Source: Cladopsammia gracilis
Lineage: Eukaryota; Cnidaria; Anthozoa; Scleractinia; Dendrophylliidae
Reading direction: 5' to 3'
NCBI GenBank assembly: GCA_022457155.1
Contig: JAJGOT010000953.1
Span: 1 to 64,000, forward strand
DNA: 64,000 nt
Position numbers and translations under genes: made by a program. Below are positions 1 through 12,084 of this stretch, in pieces (the stretch's first letter is position 1; each line of letters begins with the position of its first letter). A model generated the notes under the pieces. That model was not told where the DNA came from and searched no databases. It worked only from the letters and a program-made list of their open reading frames with translations.

Positions 1-560
1 CCAGCAAATTTTATTTAAAAAACATGTTGTCCATAGGTTGATGTATTCTCAGTAAGAAAAATCTAAACAATCTTATGTGGGGAAAGCGAAATGCCCCGGA
101 ACAATAGAGCATTGCCTAGTTCTTACACGCATTGTTACTTAATAAAGTTTATACTCTTTCAATTACTTCTTCAGGAATTGTTAACATTGAGGCCGAATAA
201 ATCAACTTTGAAATGTCTAAAGCTTTAACTAACAAAGTTCTTCCCATAAGAGTGAGATCACGAGATAGCCAAATGTTCAGTTTCGTTTCCATTTTCTGAA
301 TTTTAATGAAAAAAAAAATTCATGTTTATTCTTATGATGATTATACGAGATATGTGTTCCTAAACTTTTGACTGGTTCCTTCGTTATATTTATATTTAAA
401 GGCTTTGTTTTATTGTCCTTCAGCGAACCTATCCATATAGCCTTTGTCTTTTAAATGTTTAGTTTAAGACCTGATACTTTACCAAAGCTATTTAGTATTG
501 TCATAATCTCTGTTAATGACGTTGTGTCCTTACATATTAGTAAAAAAAAAAATAAATAAA
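1..560. other. No gene seen; AT-rich flank
   Basis: AT-rich sequence with short homopolymer runs. I see no convincing ORF, splice pair or repeat boundary in it. Confidence 0.4.
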
Positions 561-624
561 TGGAAACACCGGGATTTGAACCCGGGGCCCAACGCTTGCA
601 AAGCGTAAGCCTACCCCACTGAAT
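561..624 (-). pseudogene. Truncated tRNA-Ala(TGC)-like sequence
   Basis: Read on the minus strand this has a tRNA D-arm (CAGTGGGGTAGGC), an anticodon loop TTTGCAA (anticodon TGC, alanine), a T-arm with GGTTCAAATCC, and a 3' acceptor strand ending TGTTTCCA. The 5' acceptor strand that should pair with it has been replaced by AT-rich sequence. It is therefore a 5'-truncated tRNA, or the tRNA-derived part of a SINE, rather than a working gene. The internal box B is intact, so weak pol III activity cannot be excluded. Confidence 0.6.
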
Positions 625-889
625 TTTGTTATTATTAATATTATTAAAACATGTTGTTATTATGACTTGTGTGTGTTCTCTGACTCTTTTCTACGCCTAC
701 GATATCCCAAGTGACCCCTTTTCCCACGCACTCCTTGCGTCCCTTTTTTTATTTTTTTTATTTTATTTTTACAAAGACGATTACATACAAGAGAGGATTA
801 CATACAAAATTAAATCCTTACGTCCTTCACATTAACATGACATGTAAACAGTACTGAAAATAAAAGAAAGTGACAATGTAGACTATTAT

Positions 890-1768
890 CTAAATGAAAT
901 CTTTCCATTTTGTACAACAGCGATGGAAGTTATTAGCACGAACAGCAATGTATTTTTCTAATTTAATTTTGTTCCTAACCACAATGAGAAAATCCGCAAA
1001 AAGATATTTACTATTGTTGGTGGCGCAGTTAAATAAAAACTGCTTAGCGATAAGAATTAGATGATTGAGAGTCTCCGACACGTTGTCTAAGACACCATAG
1101 TTTATTTCTGTTTTTTTAAGCTCGACATGTTTTTTACACATGGAGTTATACCAATAAGTAAATTCCTGCCAAAAGGCTCTAGCCAGGGGGCAGTCAACAA
1201 AAAGGCGAAGGATAGTTTGCTTTATTGTTCGACAAAAGGGACAAGATGGAGTATTGACCTTTTTCATTTTGTAGAGAAGATTATTAGAAGGTAGTATATT
1301 ATGTATTAATTTGTATTGAAACATGGAGAGCTTAACTTCTTTAGTAACGTAAAACGGGAGTGAGTATACTTTTTGTCGTTCTGTTTTAATTAAACCTAAA
1401 TCGGATAATCTTTTTTCAGCTGTTGGCGGAGGAAGCTTTTGATTGTTGGTTAGCATCTTATATATTGTTTTGCATGTCAAGGTTTCAATATCAATTGCAG
1501 GAGTTGAAGATGACTCATTAGGTCTTATTTTAAGCAAATCTTTCCACTTACGGGGAATTGCAGATAAAAAACCATAATATTGTAAAAAGTTGCACTCAAC
1601 ATGGAATTTCTGTTGAAAATGGGGGAAGGAGAGAAAGCAATTCTTATGCTTATCTATGAGGTCAGATAACTTCCAGATGCCTTTTTGATGCCAATTTCTA
1701 AAGTACACAGAAGATTTATCTATTTTAATATTCCTTGCTTCCCTTGATTTCAATTGCATACCTGTCAA
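890..1768 (-). mobile_element. 5'-truncated L1/Tx1-like LINE, ORF2 C-terminus
   Basis: A 292-codon open frame matches the C-terminal part of L1-clade ORF2 proteins after the reverse transcriptase. The hallmark is the zinc-finger-like zf-RVT region CPFC-x11-FVDCP-x5-FW near residue 180, preceded by a FQYKLIHNILPSN stretch and followed by a C-terminal KW motif. The endonuclease and RT domains are missing, as in a copy truncated at its 5' end during reverse transcription. The frame is unbroken across this fragment. The T-rich plus-strand tract near 745-770 may be part of its 3' UTR. Related but distinct fragments lie at 31651, 37850 and 46483. It has no host function. Confidence 0.8.
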
Positions 1769-2230
1769 TCAAACTAGGTTAACCGTGACGTTATTTGAAT
1801 GGAATGTCAGCCTGCTAGCTTCTGATTGATCCATTCCTGTCACATGACCCAAATCCTATTGTTTCAGGGCGCCATGGACTAAACCGACGCGCCTAAATAC
1901 TTATTATTACACCTTAGTGTCCCGGTTTCAAGACACAAGCTATTATAAATACAAGAATTTCAGTCGAATAATAAATCTCTAGGTTAACCGTGACGTCATG
2001 TAGCTAGTGCGGATATTTGAAATACACGGTTTATATGCTTTTATACTCTGGTCTTTTTATGGACACTGGTTTAGCCGTCACATGGACACTGGTTTAGCCC
2101 TCATTAGTATAATTTGATTGTATAATTTTATAGAATTTTGAATTTTTATTATCAATTATTTCTATTTTTATTTATGTAATTAAGATATTTTTTAAATTGT
2201 GAATAAAGTTTTATTAAGGAGATATAAATC
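1769..2230. other. No gene; two short direct repeats
   Basis: CTAGGTTAACCGTGACGT occurs at about 1773 and again at about 1979. GGACACTGGTTTAGCC occurs twice in tandem at about 2058-2100. No ORF or splice pattern was recognised. Confidence 0.35.
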
Positions 2231-2376
2231 TCTTATTCGATGGTTCAACAGAATAATAATACGTGCGGACATTTTACTCATTGCTCGCATTTTTTCTCAC
2301 CCCAACGAGGCTCGAAAAAATACTACGCAACTCGTAAAATATCCGCGCGTATTATCTGTGAAACCATCGAATAAGA
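2231..2376. repeat. Foldback MITE-like element
   Basis: The ends are inverted copies starting TCTTATTCGATGGTT. Complementarity continues inward through the TACG(T/C)GCGGA segment and the TCGCA/TTTTTTC segment around a short loop near 2300. It is 146 bp with no coding capacity. This is the structure of a non-autonomous DNA transposon; no clean target duplication was identified. Confidence 0.6.
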
Positions 2377-3040
2377 TGTATATATACGTTAATTGGGTAA
2401 GTTTGGTATTCCAAAGCTATCAAGATTAACTCTTGCAGCCATTCTCTCTGATTCTTGTCCTGTTCGATTCCTTGATAACCTCCTCATGCTCAGGTATTCA
2501 ACACTGTTTCTCGTAAACACAAAATTTGTACTGAACTTGATTATCCTCGAAAACGCCTTGAGGCACATCACTGGGATTACTAAAGCAGAAATATAAATTA
2601 TCAGCGCCTTACAAACTGTTTTAAAAGGCATTTTGATTTCTAATCGTCACAGATGCATCAGAGCCTTAAAACGGAAGTTGCTCTTGTTTGAAAAAAAAAA
2701 AAAAAGTTTAGAAACGTATAAACTATTTTAACACCACAGATACATCCTGTGTCAAGTTTATCCCGAAAATTAAACAATTCAGTGATAGGAGTGTGCGATT
2801 TGTGTAGTTAATCATCCCAGTGAAGTGGCTACTACATGTAGTTACATTCTTTTTATAAACTTATGCCATTTTTTGTTTAGTTGTGACTATTTAGTACTAA
2901 TTTTTTAGATGTTGTCTCACGGTTTAATATAAAATCACTCTAATAGTTGATTATAGCCGGATCGTATAGTAGGAGTACTGTAGGTATTGTAAGTCGTGAC
3001 ATTGTAAGTGGAGAAAGTATCGTAGTTTACTGTCGCCTTC

Positions 3041-3322
3041 GAAGAACGCAATCCTAATTTCGTGTTGGTTGTCCTGTGGTTTATGTGCAGTAAAATTTGA
3101 GATTTTTTGGTGGCCGGTCTTCCAAATGGCCGCCCCTATTGTTTTTTTTTCAGAGGCTCATTTCCGCCGGAAATTCCTTCGAACGCGTCTCCATAATCTG
3201 TGATTACTGCTAGTATTATGAATTTATGAATGTTGTATTGTAAGTAGTGTAAGTATAGTCGCAGGGTTGTAAGGAGTGTTGATTGTTGATTGAATAAATA
3301 AATAAATAAATAAATAAATAAA
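3041..3322 (+). repeat. Dispersed repeat, copy 1, with (AAAT)n tail
   Basis: About 180 bp from CGAAGAACGCAATCCTAATT to the CTGCTAGTA motif near 3214 is closely repeated at 5639-5820. After the shared part come TATTGTAAGTAGTGTAAGTA units and then an (AATA)n run at about 3292-3322, which resembles the 3' tail of a retroposon. On the minus strand the shared part has a protein-like frame (EGISGGNEPL). It is broken here by a 2-nt length change in a poly-T run at about 3139, where copy 2 remains open. Confidence 0.6.
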
Positions 3323-3399
3323 ATTCTCGATTGTGACTGGTCATCCGAATTTCTTACGAAATTGTACTCCACTCAGTCCAATCCTTATTACCAATCGCA

Positions 3400-4640
3400 C
3401 GATTTAGAAGTGGAATGTGAAATAAACGAGCGGGAGTTTATTGCTTCTTTCGTTATCCTCGTATCCGTTTTGCTTATCAAATCCCTCAGTTATCAGCAGT
3501 TTTTGTACTTTTCATAATTCCGTTATATCGAATGGTGAATGTTTCACTTTTGTCCGCCTATTTTGTGTCAGCGTGGCTCCATATCTGTCCTTACATCATA
3601 ACTGTAAATCATTAGTTAAATTTCAGCAATCTGCACTGCCAATTTTAGCTTCTTGCGCCGACCAATTAGAATCCATAAATTGTTACTTGTATTTTAACAA
3701 TTCTCCTTTTCCAGGTAGACCGTAATTCCTTTATCCTGCTATTGCGAACAGAATTAATAAATTGTGTATTTGCCCAGAACGGAGACTAAAAAGGATGCAA
3801 CATTACTTATATCCTTATTTTGTCATATCAGTCGCTTGTGAGAAGTATACGATACCTTATAAGTTTGTAAACATTTTCATCAAACGTAGGGAAGAAAACA
3901 TCTGCTTCAAATTCCTTGTTTACATGAGTCAGATAAATTCTGTTACAGTAGGATGACTCGATTGCTTCCTATAGATAACAAGAACCAAAAGCAAAATCGT
4001 TGACATTTGAACGTACTTAGTCGTTCTCGGCGCAAAATCGAATGTGACGTCACCCATTGAGCTGATTCGGAAGATTCGCACTGTCGCGCTCGGCCCCAAG
4101 CCTGTATGAGAGCTCTTTTTGCTCGGTTAGCGCGATGAGGCCTGGGAAAGAGGCTGGGCAACACGTACCCCTATCTAACCAGATACCACGCAGCTCTTAA
4201 CAACCCCCAATTTCATTGGACCTGGGTATCACGCAGTTCTATTGTTTTCAGGGCTAGGGTCCATTGTTGTGTTGTTTGCTCTATTGTTTTCTCAGCAAAT
4301 CAGAAAAGACCTTGTAAGAGCTACGTACTGCCACTATCTAACTGGTTAGCCTTTAACTAACCAACCTCAAACTAAATTTGCTGGCTGTGGAAGTGAGGGG
4401 GTTGTTATGGAGAGGTTTCAATATGAAGATTCAAGTGAATAGTTTGGAAGTCGGACAATGAAACATAGCAGATGTGGATCTCAGCATGGATACCGTATAC
4501 TCAAAAAAGCGCCTCCCTTGAACAAGTGCCGCACATAGCAAAAATAGTAAAAAGCACTGCCCTAGAATAAGACATCTTTAGAAGGGCGCTTATGTGAGGA
4601 GAAGCACTTAAAAATGTTTAATAATATATAACAATAGTAC
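3400..4640. other. No gene; likely repeat debris
   Basis: Several short overlapping ORFs occur on both strands but none has splice signals or recognisable motifs. The 4080-4170 stretch (CGCGATGAGGCCTGGGAAAG) looks like old interspersed repeat. The exons needed to finish the DHFR gene were searched for here on the minus strand and not found. Confidence 0.35.
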
Positions 4641-4658
4641 AATAGTATGTTTAATTAC

Positions 4659-6688
4659 CTTGTACACTTCAGTTCCACCAAGAACAAATATTCTTTCCAC
4701 TGTGTTTGTAAAAGGAGGGGCAGATAACATCTGCACTGCAGACAAGACACTGTCACAAACATGATGAGCTCCATGTGGAGGACTCCTGATACACACAGAC
4801 AAACAATGGTCAATTAATGTATTTTAATTAGAAATGACATAATGGCGCAGTCAACTCTTTCAAAAATGTGGACACCGCTATAAGGCAGACAGCTCTCTAA
4901 GGGCCGATTTACACGGTACAACTTTGTTGCATGCGACACGCTTACGGCATGCTTACGACATGACTTGAGTTGATTTACACGGAGTAATTTGTGTTGTAAG
5001 CATGTCTTAAGCATGTTTTAAGCGTGTCGCATGCGACAAAGTTGTACCATGTAAATCGGCCCTAAAGCGGACATCAGTTGTTACAATTCAACACATTGAT
5101 ACACTGCCAAAATATGGTAAAAAAGTTATCGATATTCGTTATGTCTACATGACGTACATCCAACGATGGAGGTAAATTTCGCATTTTGACAAGAGAATGC
5201 AAAAATGACGGACCGGCCTCGATATTTTTTCTTCAAACTGTACTTTGTTATCAATGTGTTGAATTATAAAACTATTATAGCGCGTCGCCTAATTCTTAGC
5301 CGACGAGGCCGTAGGCTTGCCTGGTTGCATTGAACTTTCATTTGTTTGGCTGTATTGAAACTTTTTATAAGGCAGACACCTCTCTTAGGCAGACAGCTAC
5401 AGCTGCCTGGTCTTGAGGGTGTCCGGCTCAGAGAGAGTTGACTGTATCACATTCTTGTACAAGGGCTAACCAATGACAACCACCACAAGTCAGCTGTAAG
5501 CGTGGGAGTGTTAATCAGCAATATCTGACCAGGAAAAATAAAAAAAATGGTTCATTTAATGAACACGATGGTGGAAATTTAATCTGTGTTAGGGAATTTT
5601 CTTCTGGAGCTATTATTACAGTATTCTCATTTATCAATTCGAAGAACGCATTCCTAATTTCGTGTTGGTTGCCCTGTGCCTTGCATGCAGAAACATTTGA
5701 AATTTTTTGGTGTCCGGACTGCCGTTTGGCCGCCCCTATCGCTTTTTCCAGGGGCTCAATTCCGCCGGAAATTCCTTTGAAGGCGTCTTCATAATTTCTG
5801 ATTACTGCTAGTAAGTAAGTTATAGAGCTTCAGAACAGACTAAGGCTCTATTTACATGGTAAGAGGATGATCCAAGCGCGACATGTTTTCTGCTTTCGGT
5901 TTACATGCGAAGGGTTGCATTTGGTGCTAGCGCTAGGATGATCCTAGCACTATAATCATCCTATCTGAGAGGTAGGATGATCCCAGCACTAGGATCATCC
6001 TAGCTCCATGTAAACGGCCTCGGGAGCCCCAGAGCTATCTTCGTTTTTGTTATTGTCCACCGCTGTCTTGCTTTACAACCGTGCCAAACTCAAAGGTACT
6101 GGGGCCATCCTGCCAAATTTTTTAGGTAAACCAAATGAAAAGTTGATCCTGGAAGCCGCATTTTTGCATGTAAACCAAATGAACCTTCTAGGATCATCCT
6201 AGCACTAGGATCATACTCTTTCCATGTAAATGGGGCCTAAATTCTGCAAAAGCCAAACACACCAAACATTAAAACCTCTGAACCTTTAAATATTTTCTTC
6301 TTTTAAGACATGAAATTGATGAAAAATTGACTGAAGATCAGACAAGATGATAATTAATAAAGGCTGCACATGACAACTGCGTGGGTTAAGAATATCGTTG
6401 CTGTTCACCAGGTGACCAAGTAGTGCATGTAGTAGACCCGGGTAGACCCCAAAAATGTTGATTGATGGACTGTACATGTACATCCAAAACCCAAAGAGAG
6501 CCTATTTTTGAAACCGATCACAAAGCAAAGTAATGTGCAGAACTGAAAAAATAAAACAGTATTGCACCAAAAGTTAACTTACTTTAATGATTTACTGATG
6601 ACAATGTTCAGTCTGCCAGGAAAGGGTTGCTGAGAAGGAGCACAGGATTCCCAAGTTTTTCTCCCCAACAATACTGCATTCCATTTAT
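4659..6688 (-). CDS. DHFR: Dihydrofolate reductase, two internal exons (partial gene)
   Basis: Two minus-strand exons encode the NADPH-binding core of DHFR, which reduces dihydrofolate to tetrahydrofolate for thymidylate and purine synthesis in the cytosol. Exon 6583-6688 (106 nt) is preceded by AATCTAG and followed by GTAAGT. It encodes KWNAVLLGRKTWES, the counterpart of the family GKKTW motif, and ends in VISKSLK. Exon 4659-4785 (127 nt) is preceded by TATCAG and followed by GTAATT. It begins SPPHGAH and ends FVLGGTEVYK, matching the family VGGSSVYK dinucleotide-binding loop. The phases join exactly, with K encoded as AA|G, and the breakpoint after VYK matches vertebrate DHFR. The 1.8 kb intron holds two MITEs and a dispersed repeat. 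N-terminal exons (above 6688) and C-terminal exons (below 4659) were not found. They may be distant or lost, so activity is unproven. Confidence 0.85.
4901..5062. repeat. MITE with long TIRs and TAA target duplication
   Basis: GGGCCGATTTACACGGTAC at the left end is mirrored at the right (GTACCATGTAAATCGGCCC). The inverted arms extend through TTTGTTGCATGCGACACGC. TAA flanks both sides (4898-4900 and 5063-5065). A 3-bp TAA/TWA duplication with GG-starting ends is typical of PIF/Harbinger-derived MITEs. It lies in the DHFR intron. Confidence 0.75.
5639..5823 (-). repeat. Dispersed repeat, copy 2, with open coding-like frame
   Basis: Second copy of the repeat at 3041. On the minus strand a frame runs open for roughly 100 codons, from about 5820 to 5515. 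It includes the segments EDAFKGISGGIEPLEKAIG and ACKAQGNQHEIRNAFF, with no ATG near the start. The family was not recognised. It may be part of a retroelement ORF or a retroposed exon. It lies inside the DHFR intron in the same orientation as DHFR, but shows no splice sites that would place it in that transcript. Confidence 0.5.
5844..6237. repeat. Harbinger-like MITE with internal GGATCATCC repeats
   Basis: TAA (5841-5843 and 6238-6240) flanks ends reading GGCTCTATTTACATGG and CCATGTAAATGGGGCC. These inverted ends resemble those of the 4901 element. The interior carries repeated AGGATCATCCTAGCACTAGG palindromes. It is 394 bp and non-coding. Confidence 0.75.
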
Positions 6689-6896
6689 CTAGATTATTAT
6701 AAACCCAAAAAATAATGATCATGTACTGAAGACAAAGCAGACCCAAATCTAGGAGGTACATGTACATCTAGTTAATACAACACTTGGGACTGAATTTATC
6801 AGCATTCACTGAAGAGACCACCAGCCAATGAGTTGGAGAGTCATATCTTTTAAAATAGCGCAGATACAGTTTCACAAGGTGGGAATTTTTTACTAT

Positions 6897-7550
<654 letters not shown>

Positions 7551-7891
7551 AAAAGATAAAATAGGCGTTTTATTAATTTTTTTCGTAGACGTTTTTTATG
7601 CATCTGTCCTATTATTTATGATAAATTTTGTCATAACATTGTCAAAGTGTTGTGGATTCACAACAATTTTTAGGTAAGGACAAACATTGTCTTTCCACTT
7701 TAGGATTGTGTTTTAGCTTCTTGAGGTCCATCACATCTATTTTAGACCATTCTCTCATTGAATAATTCTGAATTTGTGAAAGAATTCTTGCCACATTGAG
7801 GATGCAGCACTAAAAAATAAAACTTTTGCTGATGGCGTTAGTGTTATCTGTCTGTACTCTTTGACTTATTGACAATAAAAATGAGCCAATC

Positions 7892-8027
7892 ATGCACAGT
7901 TATTGTAAAATAGAAGTTCATAAGACAGATTCAAGACACTGTTTCATAAAGGGAAAAGAAGTGGCAACAAAGAAAGCTGAAATGGCAAGAAAAACCCCAA
8001 AGCACAAAACAATAGGCAAGATTGGAG
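7892..8027 (+). CDS. Candidate first coding exon, Lys-rich, unrecognised
   Basis: An ATG at 7892 opens a 45-codon frame starting MHSYCKIEVHK, with a lysine-rich end (KKAEMARKTPKHKTIGKIG). It runs directly into a consensus 5' splice site, GGAG|GTGAGT. Upstream the frame is open only to 7865. No next exon, promoter or known domain was recognised, so this may be chance. The strand is opposite to the DHFR exons. Confidence 0.22.
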
Positions 8028-8446
8028 GTGAGTTTACAAACTGTGGTTTATTTAATGTTTAAAAATATGTATGTTATTAAATTCCCCATACAACTTCTTA
8101 TGAAGTGCTCAAATTCTTAACTTGCTGTGTGACCCAATACCACTTTCATTGAAGGGTCACACTAATTAATCCTTTGCTTTCTCTTATTGTGAGCTTGGGC
8201 TGCCTGTGGTGACATGTAAATTCATTGTGATTTCAGTTATGTTTAATCGCACCTTTATCCTTCACCTCAGTTGTAATTCTCTCTAGAAATTGCCAATCGG
8301 TCCTGCATGACAACATAATGAAATGCAACATTAACATAATTATCAGCACACATGTTGCACATTATTGTGTTAATCCTTCTAAATATGTTAAATTCATGCC
8401 TAAATGCCATTGTTCTTCTTATTACAGGGGTAGGGGGCGGGGGGTT

Positions 8447-8604
8447 GCTTCAATTTACCTTAGACAATTGGGCTGTTGTGAAATAATAATTTTTCTGATA
8501 TTTAAAGTTGACCACAAATATCGGGGCTTCAATTTACCTTACACAATCGGGCTGTTGTAAAATAATAATTTTTCCGATATTTAATGTTGAGCACAAATAT
8601 CGGG
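8447..8604. repeat. Two-copy 79-bp tandem repeat
   Basis: The 79-bp unit beginning GCTTCAATTTACCTTA occurs at 8447 and 8526 with few substitutions (for example AGACAATTGGG against ACACAATCGGG). It is non-coding. Confidence 0.85.
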
Positions 8605-8736
8605 CACATCGACTGATCTACTAGATTTCAAATGATTGATAAACATCAACTGATCCTGCGGGACAAAGCGGTTTACGCGCCAGTTTACAGACTGTCTGAT
8701 AGTATGTACTACTGCCATGTGGCTCATGCTAAAGTT

Positions 8737-8922
8737 AACAAATTTAGACCGGTTTTCCGTGGTGTGGACTCTTATTTACCACGATTTACGTCATCACATG
8801 GTCAAAATGTTGTGGACTCACGAGGCGCAGCCAAGTGAGTCAGCAACAAATTTTGACCATGTGATGACGTAAATCGTGGTAAATAAGAGTCCACACCACG
8901 GAAAACCGGTGTAAATTTGTTT
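8737..8922. repeat. Foldback element with about 80-bp arms
   Basis: The arms AACAAATTTAGACCGG... and ...CCGGTGTAAATTTGTT pair almost perfectly through TTCCGTGGTGTGGACTC and TTACGTCATCACATGGTC, around a 14-bp centre at about 8823-8836. It is a MITE-like hairpin. A fragment related to its interior (GGACTCTCATTTACCAC) recurs near 9075. Confidence 0.8.
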
Positions 8923-9177
8923 TTTACAACAATATTTAGAAAAAAATACAAGGAAAAATCGAAGTCTTGTTACAAAACGTGACAGCAAAGAAAGAGCAAG
9001 CGTTGTCTATAACTTTCTCGCAATCTGATTGGTTGTTTTCAAGCGTGCGTGATGTTAGCGTCAGCACCATTATCTGGACTCTCATTTACCACTCACGTCG
9101 ACCAATCAGATTGCGAGTTTAGCGGCAATTGTGGTAAAAACTGGTTTTCATATTCTCTATTTTCCAATCCCCCATAA

Positions 9178-9304
9178 TACACTTTATTTGCTCCCCCAAA
9201 TTTTGCATAAACTATTGATTTTAAATGCTCTTGGGAGGATTGCACATTCCCACGAGCATTTCAAAACAACAGTTTATGCAGAATTTGGGGAGCAAACAAA
9301 GTGT
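9178..9304. repeat. Imperfect inverted repeat element
   Basis: ACACTTTATTTGCTCCCCC pairs with GGGGAGCAAACAAAGTGT. Pairing continues inward through ATTTTGCATAAACT and AAATGCTCTTGGGA, with mismatches, to a centre near 9241. It is probably an old MITE. Confidence 0.65.
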
Positions 9305-9311
9305 CGGAAAA

Positions 9312-10373
9312 TCAGGGTTTTTGCTGTTTCCTGACCGTCCGAGATCTCGCCAACTTGTGACAACACAAAATCGTAGAGTTCCCCGATCATCTGGGATGGT
9401 TAAGGACAAATCGGAAAAATTGGGAGCATTCTATTTTTCTGATGCATAATTTCCTGATTTCATCGGCGATTACCGGTATATCTGCGGGACATCACATTCG
9501 ATAATTCCAATAGTCAATAAAAATCTATCGTTGTCAATAAAAGTTGATACTAATCGGAAATCGATAAAAGTCAGTCACAAAATTTCTTGTAAAGTAAGCA
9601 TCAGTGCTGGGCCAAAAAAACCATGAAGTGAAATTGAACGCAAGTGCTGCAAACCAAGGCTTATTTCCTCAGCTACATTTGTAAACATTTGGTTCCGTAT
9701 TGAACAAGATACATCCTGTAACATCTGCATTTTTCAGGTTTTAATGCAACTTTTATATTATTCAGCTTTATTGCCAATATCTTTAAGCGCCTTACAGCTG
9801 TTTACACTCCCAATGCTTATACAAAGTCGATAAAACTAGTATTGTTTTGGCATTTCCATGTCTGTTCCCTTGACATGTTGATGTCGATAGAAATCAATAA
9901 CCAGTCATGAGAACTTTGTGATTATTGACTTTTATCGACAAATTAAACTAATCAATCGACAATTATCGACAATAATTGTATCAATAACAGAATTCTCGAT
10001 TGTGATTGGTCATCCACGCGTCTATTTCATACGTAATTAGCGCGCGGTCACGTGGGTGTCCAATTACAGCTATCCAATTACAACTTTTTGTAATTGGATA
10101 GCTGTAATTGGCCATCTACGTTGCACGCGCGTCAATCAGGTGCACTTAAATGGGTTCTTTTTTTCGCAGATGTTTCCTCCTGCTTTCAAATTAAACTGAT
10201 AGAAAATATCCTTGACGTTTTAAGTACAAAAAACTCCACATACAGGGATAGACTTTTTAATCTCGAATTTTTATCTCGAATTTTATTTTTTGATTCGATT
10301 AATTAGTAATTGAACTTCGTGTCGCACAATTCAGGGGTAATCGTGCTCGTAGTTTCAAATCGATTTGAAATTG

Positions 10374-10407
<34 letters not shown>

Positions 10408-10535
10408 AGTCCAATTACTATTACATATCAAGCACTATCGACTTATCGACTAGCTTTCCGATGATCGATTTCGATCGACACGTAAACGTCCTGATATCTG
10501 CAAAATCTTGGATGGTCGGGAAACAGCAAAATCCA
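9312..10535. repeat. Possible 1.2 kb composite foldback region
   Basis: TTTTTGCTGTTTCCTGACCG (left, about 9315-9345) reappears inverted near 10510-10535 (GATGGTCGGGAAACAGCAAA). The interior is rich in ATCGAC/GTCGAT motifs in both orientations. It also contains nested hairpins at 10060-10111 (CCAATTACAGCTATCC arms) and 10326-10398 (ACAATTCAGGG arms). These look like several DNA elements nested in one another; the outer boundaries are uncertain. Confidence 0.4.
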
Positions 10536-11086
10536 CGATCGTCTGGAATTTTCCCGACGTATGAAAAAATAAACACCTATGAAGGGCAAGAACAACAACA
10601 ACAACCAGGGGAAATTATTATTTCACACTTGGGATAGTCATTTGGAGTATCGATTGGTTAATAAATTTATCCAAATCGTAAGCAAAAGCTTGGAATTATT
10701 AGCTTTAGTTTACCTTAAGGAGGGCCAAGGTAACTTCCCCTTGTTTCCAATTCCGCGATTCACAGTCATGGCAGCCACACAACTTACACAGCGTAGATTC
10801 TTGCTCAACATATTTCTATCCATCAGACTTAAGAGAGTCATCACAAATTGCCACGCAAATTGGGTGGAGATTTACATTTTATAAATCCCCCTTTGGTGGT
10901 ATTTTTACCGCCATTTTGAATATTCACAATATTATTTTGTGAAGTGTTTGCCGCTGCACGCCAGACTACGGGCGTGGCCAGAATCACTCGTTTCCAGTTT
11001 CCTATTCTTTTGCACGGCTAGGACATGAAGCGATACGGTGGGGTACGGAGGGGACGTGAAAAATCTGACATTAACCTACGATCTAG

Positions 11087-11279
11087 CCTGCGTGGCAGGC
11101 GTTCTTAGGACGCCTGCCACGCAGGATACCTACGATCAGGCGCTCTTTTTTTTTCGGAGCGGGACAGTCGGCGGAAGGGCGCGGGGAGGGAAAAAGAACT
11201 TTATTCTTTTTTTCCCTCCCCTCTTTTCTTCCTTCCCGCGCTCCGCCGACTTTCGCTCCGAAAAAAGGAGGGCCTGATC
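11087..11279. repeat. Two adjacent hairpins of a DNA-transposon derivative
   Basis: CCTGCGTGGCAGGCG at 11087 pairs with CGCCTGCCACGCAGG ending at 11125. A second hairpin at 11134-11279 pairs GATCAGGCGCTC and CGGAGCGGGACAGTCGGCGG with their complements around a pyrimidine-rich centre. ACCTACGATC occurs on both sides of the first hairpin. The CCTGCG(T/G)GGCAGGCG end is one I associate with coral interspersed elements. A shorter relative (CGCCTGCTACGCAGGC) occurs at about 33461. Confidence 0.65.
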
Positions 11280-12084
11280 ACAGGTTAAATCTGAGGGCGG
11301 ACGTCATCCAGCAATTCAGTGACTAAAAACTCTTCGTCACACCTCAAGTTAATATCATTGGTAATAATATAACTGTCGGGTTTTACCTAGAGAACTCAAT
11401 TATTTATAGTTTTCAGAAGTTAGAGTAACATAAGGCTAGTGGTTGATCGAGATCTCAATTAACCTGCAGCTCCAAAAATGTAATCTATTTAGTTTCTTGT
11501 AAAAAAAAAAATACCAACTGCAATATGTTGGCTCAACTACCACCAAATTCAAAGTAAGATTCGGAAACCACAAATCATCCGCCATGATCAAAAACCCAAA
11601 AATTGTAAAGTTGCAATACACTTTAATAGCGTTCCACACACATTACAAGACTTTTCATTTGAGTGTATTGACAAAATTAATTTTGTCAATCCATCTGGCA
11701 ATTTTGGAAACTTGCTCATCACAAGGGAAGCTTACTGGAGCTCACAACTTTTCACAATATCGCCTCGTGGTCTCAACAAAAGACAAGAATTCCACCCCAA
11801 ACAGAATTCACTTCAATTAATTTCTATTGTTTATTAAAACCTTGATTATTGATTTGACCATTCAAGAACTCCATTCTGGGAATTTGTTATTTTTTCTTGT
11901 GCTTTGGGAACATTCAAGGGCTTTGAATAGGGAACTTATTACAAAAGTTAGAACCACCTTGTACAGCATAATGAATAGCACCACCTGGAAGGACTACGTA
12001 ACATAGCATACATTTGAGATGGTCACACTCCAGGAGCGTGAAAGGTTTAAATTGTTTACATTTGTACATTAAATTTATATTATT
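11280..12084. other. 3' flank of GPCR gene; nothing recognised
   Basis: AT-rich intergenic sequence. It should contain the 3' UTR of the minus-strand receptor ending at 12085, but no canonical AATAAA was identified close to the stop. Short ORFs on both strands look random. Confidence 0.35.

Noticed and set aside
561..624. A functional tRNA-Ala gene
   Set aside because: The 5' acceptor strand is missing.
6790..6890. Possible DHFR exon 2 (minus-strand LRYFKR followed by VVSSVN)
   Set aside because: No splice donor in the required phase and no acceptor; the resemblance to the FRYFQR segment is too short.
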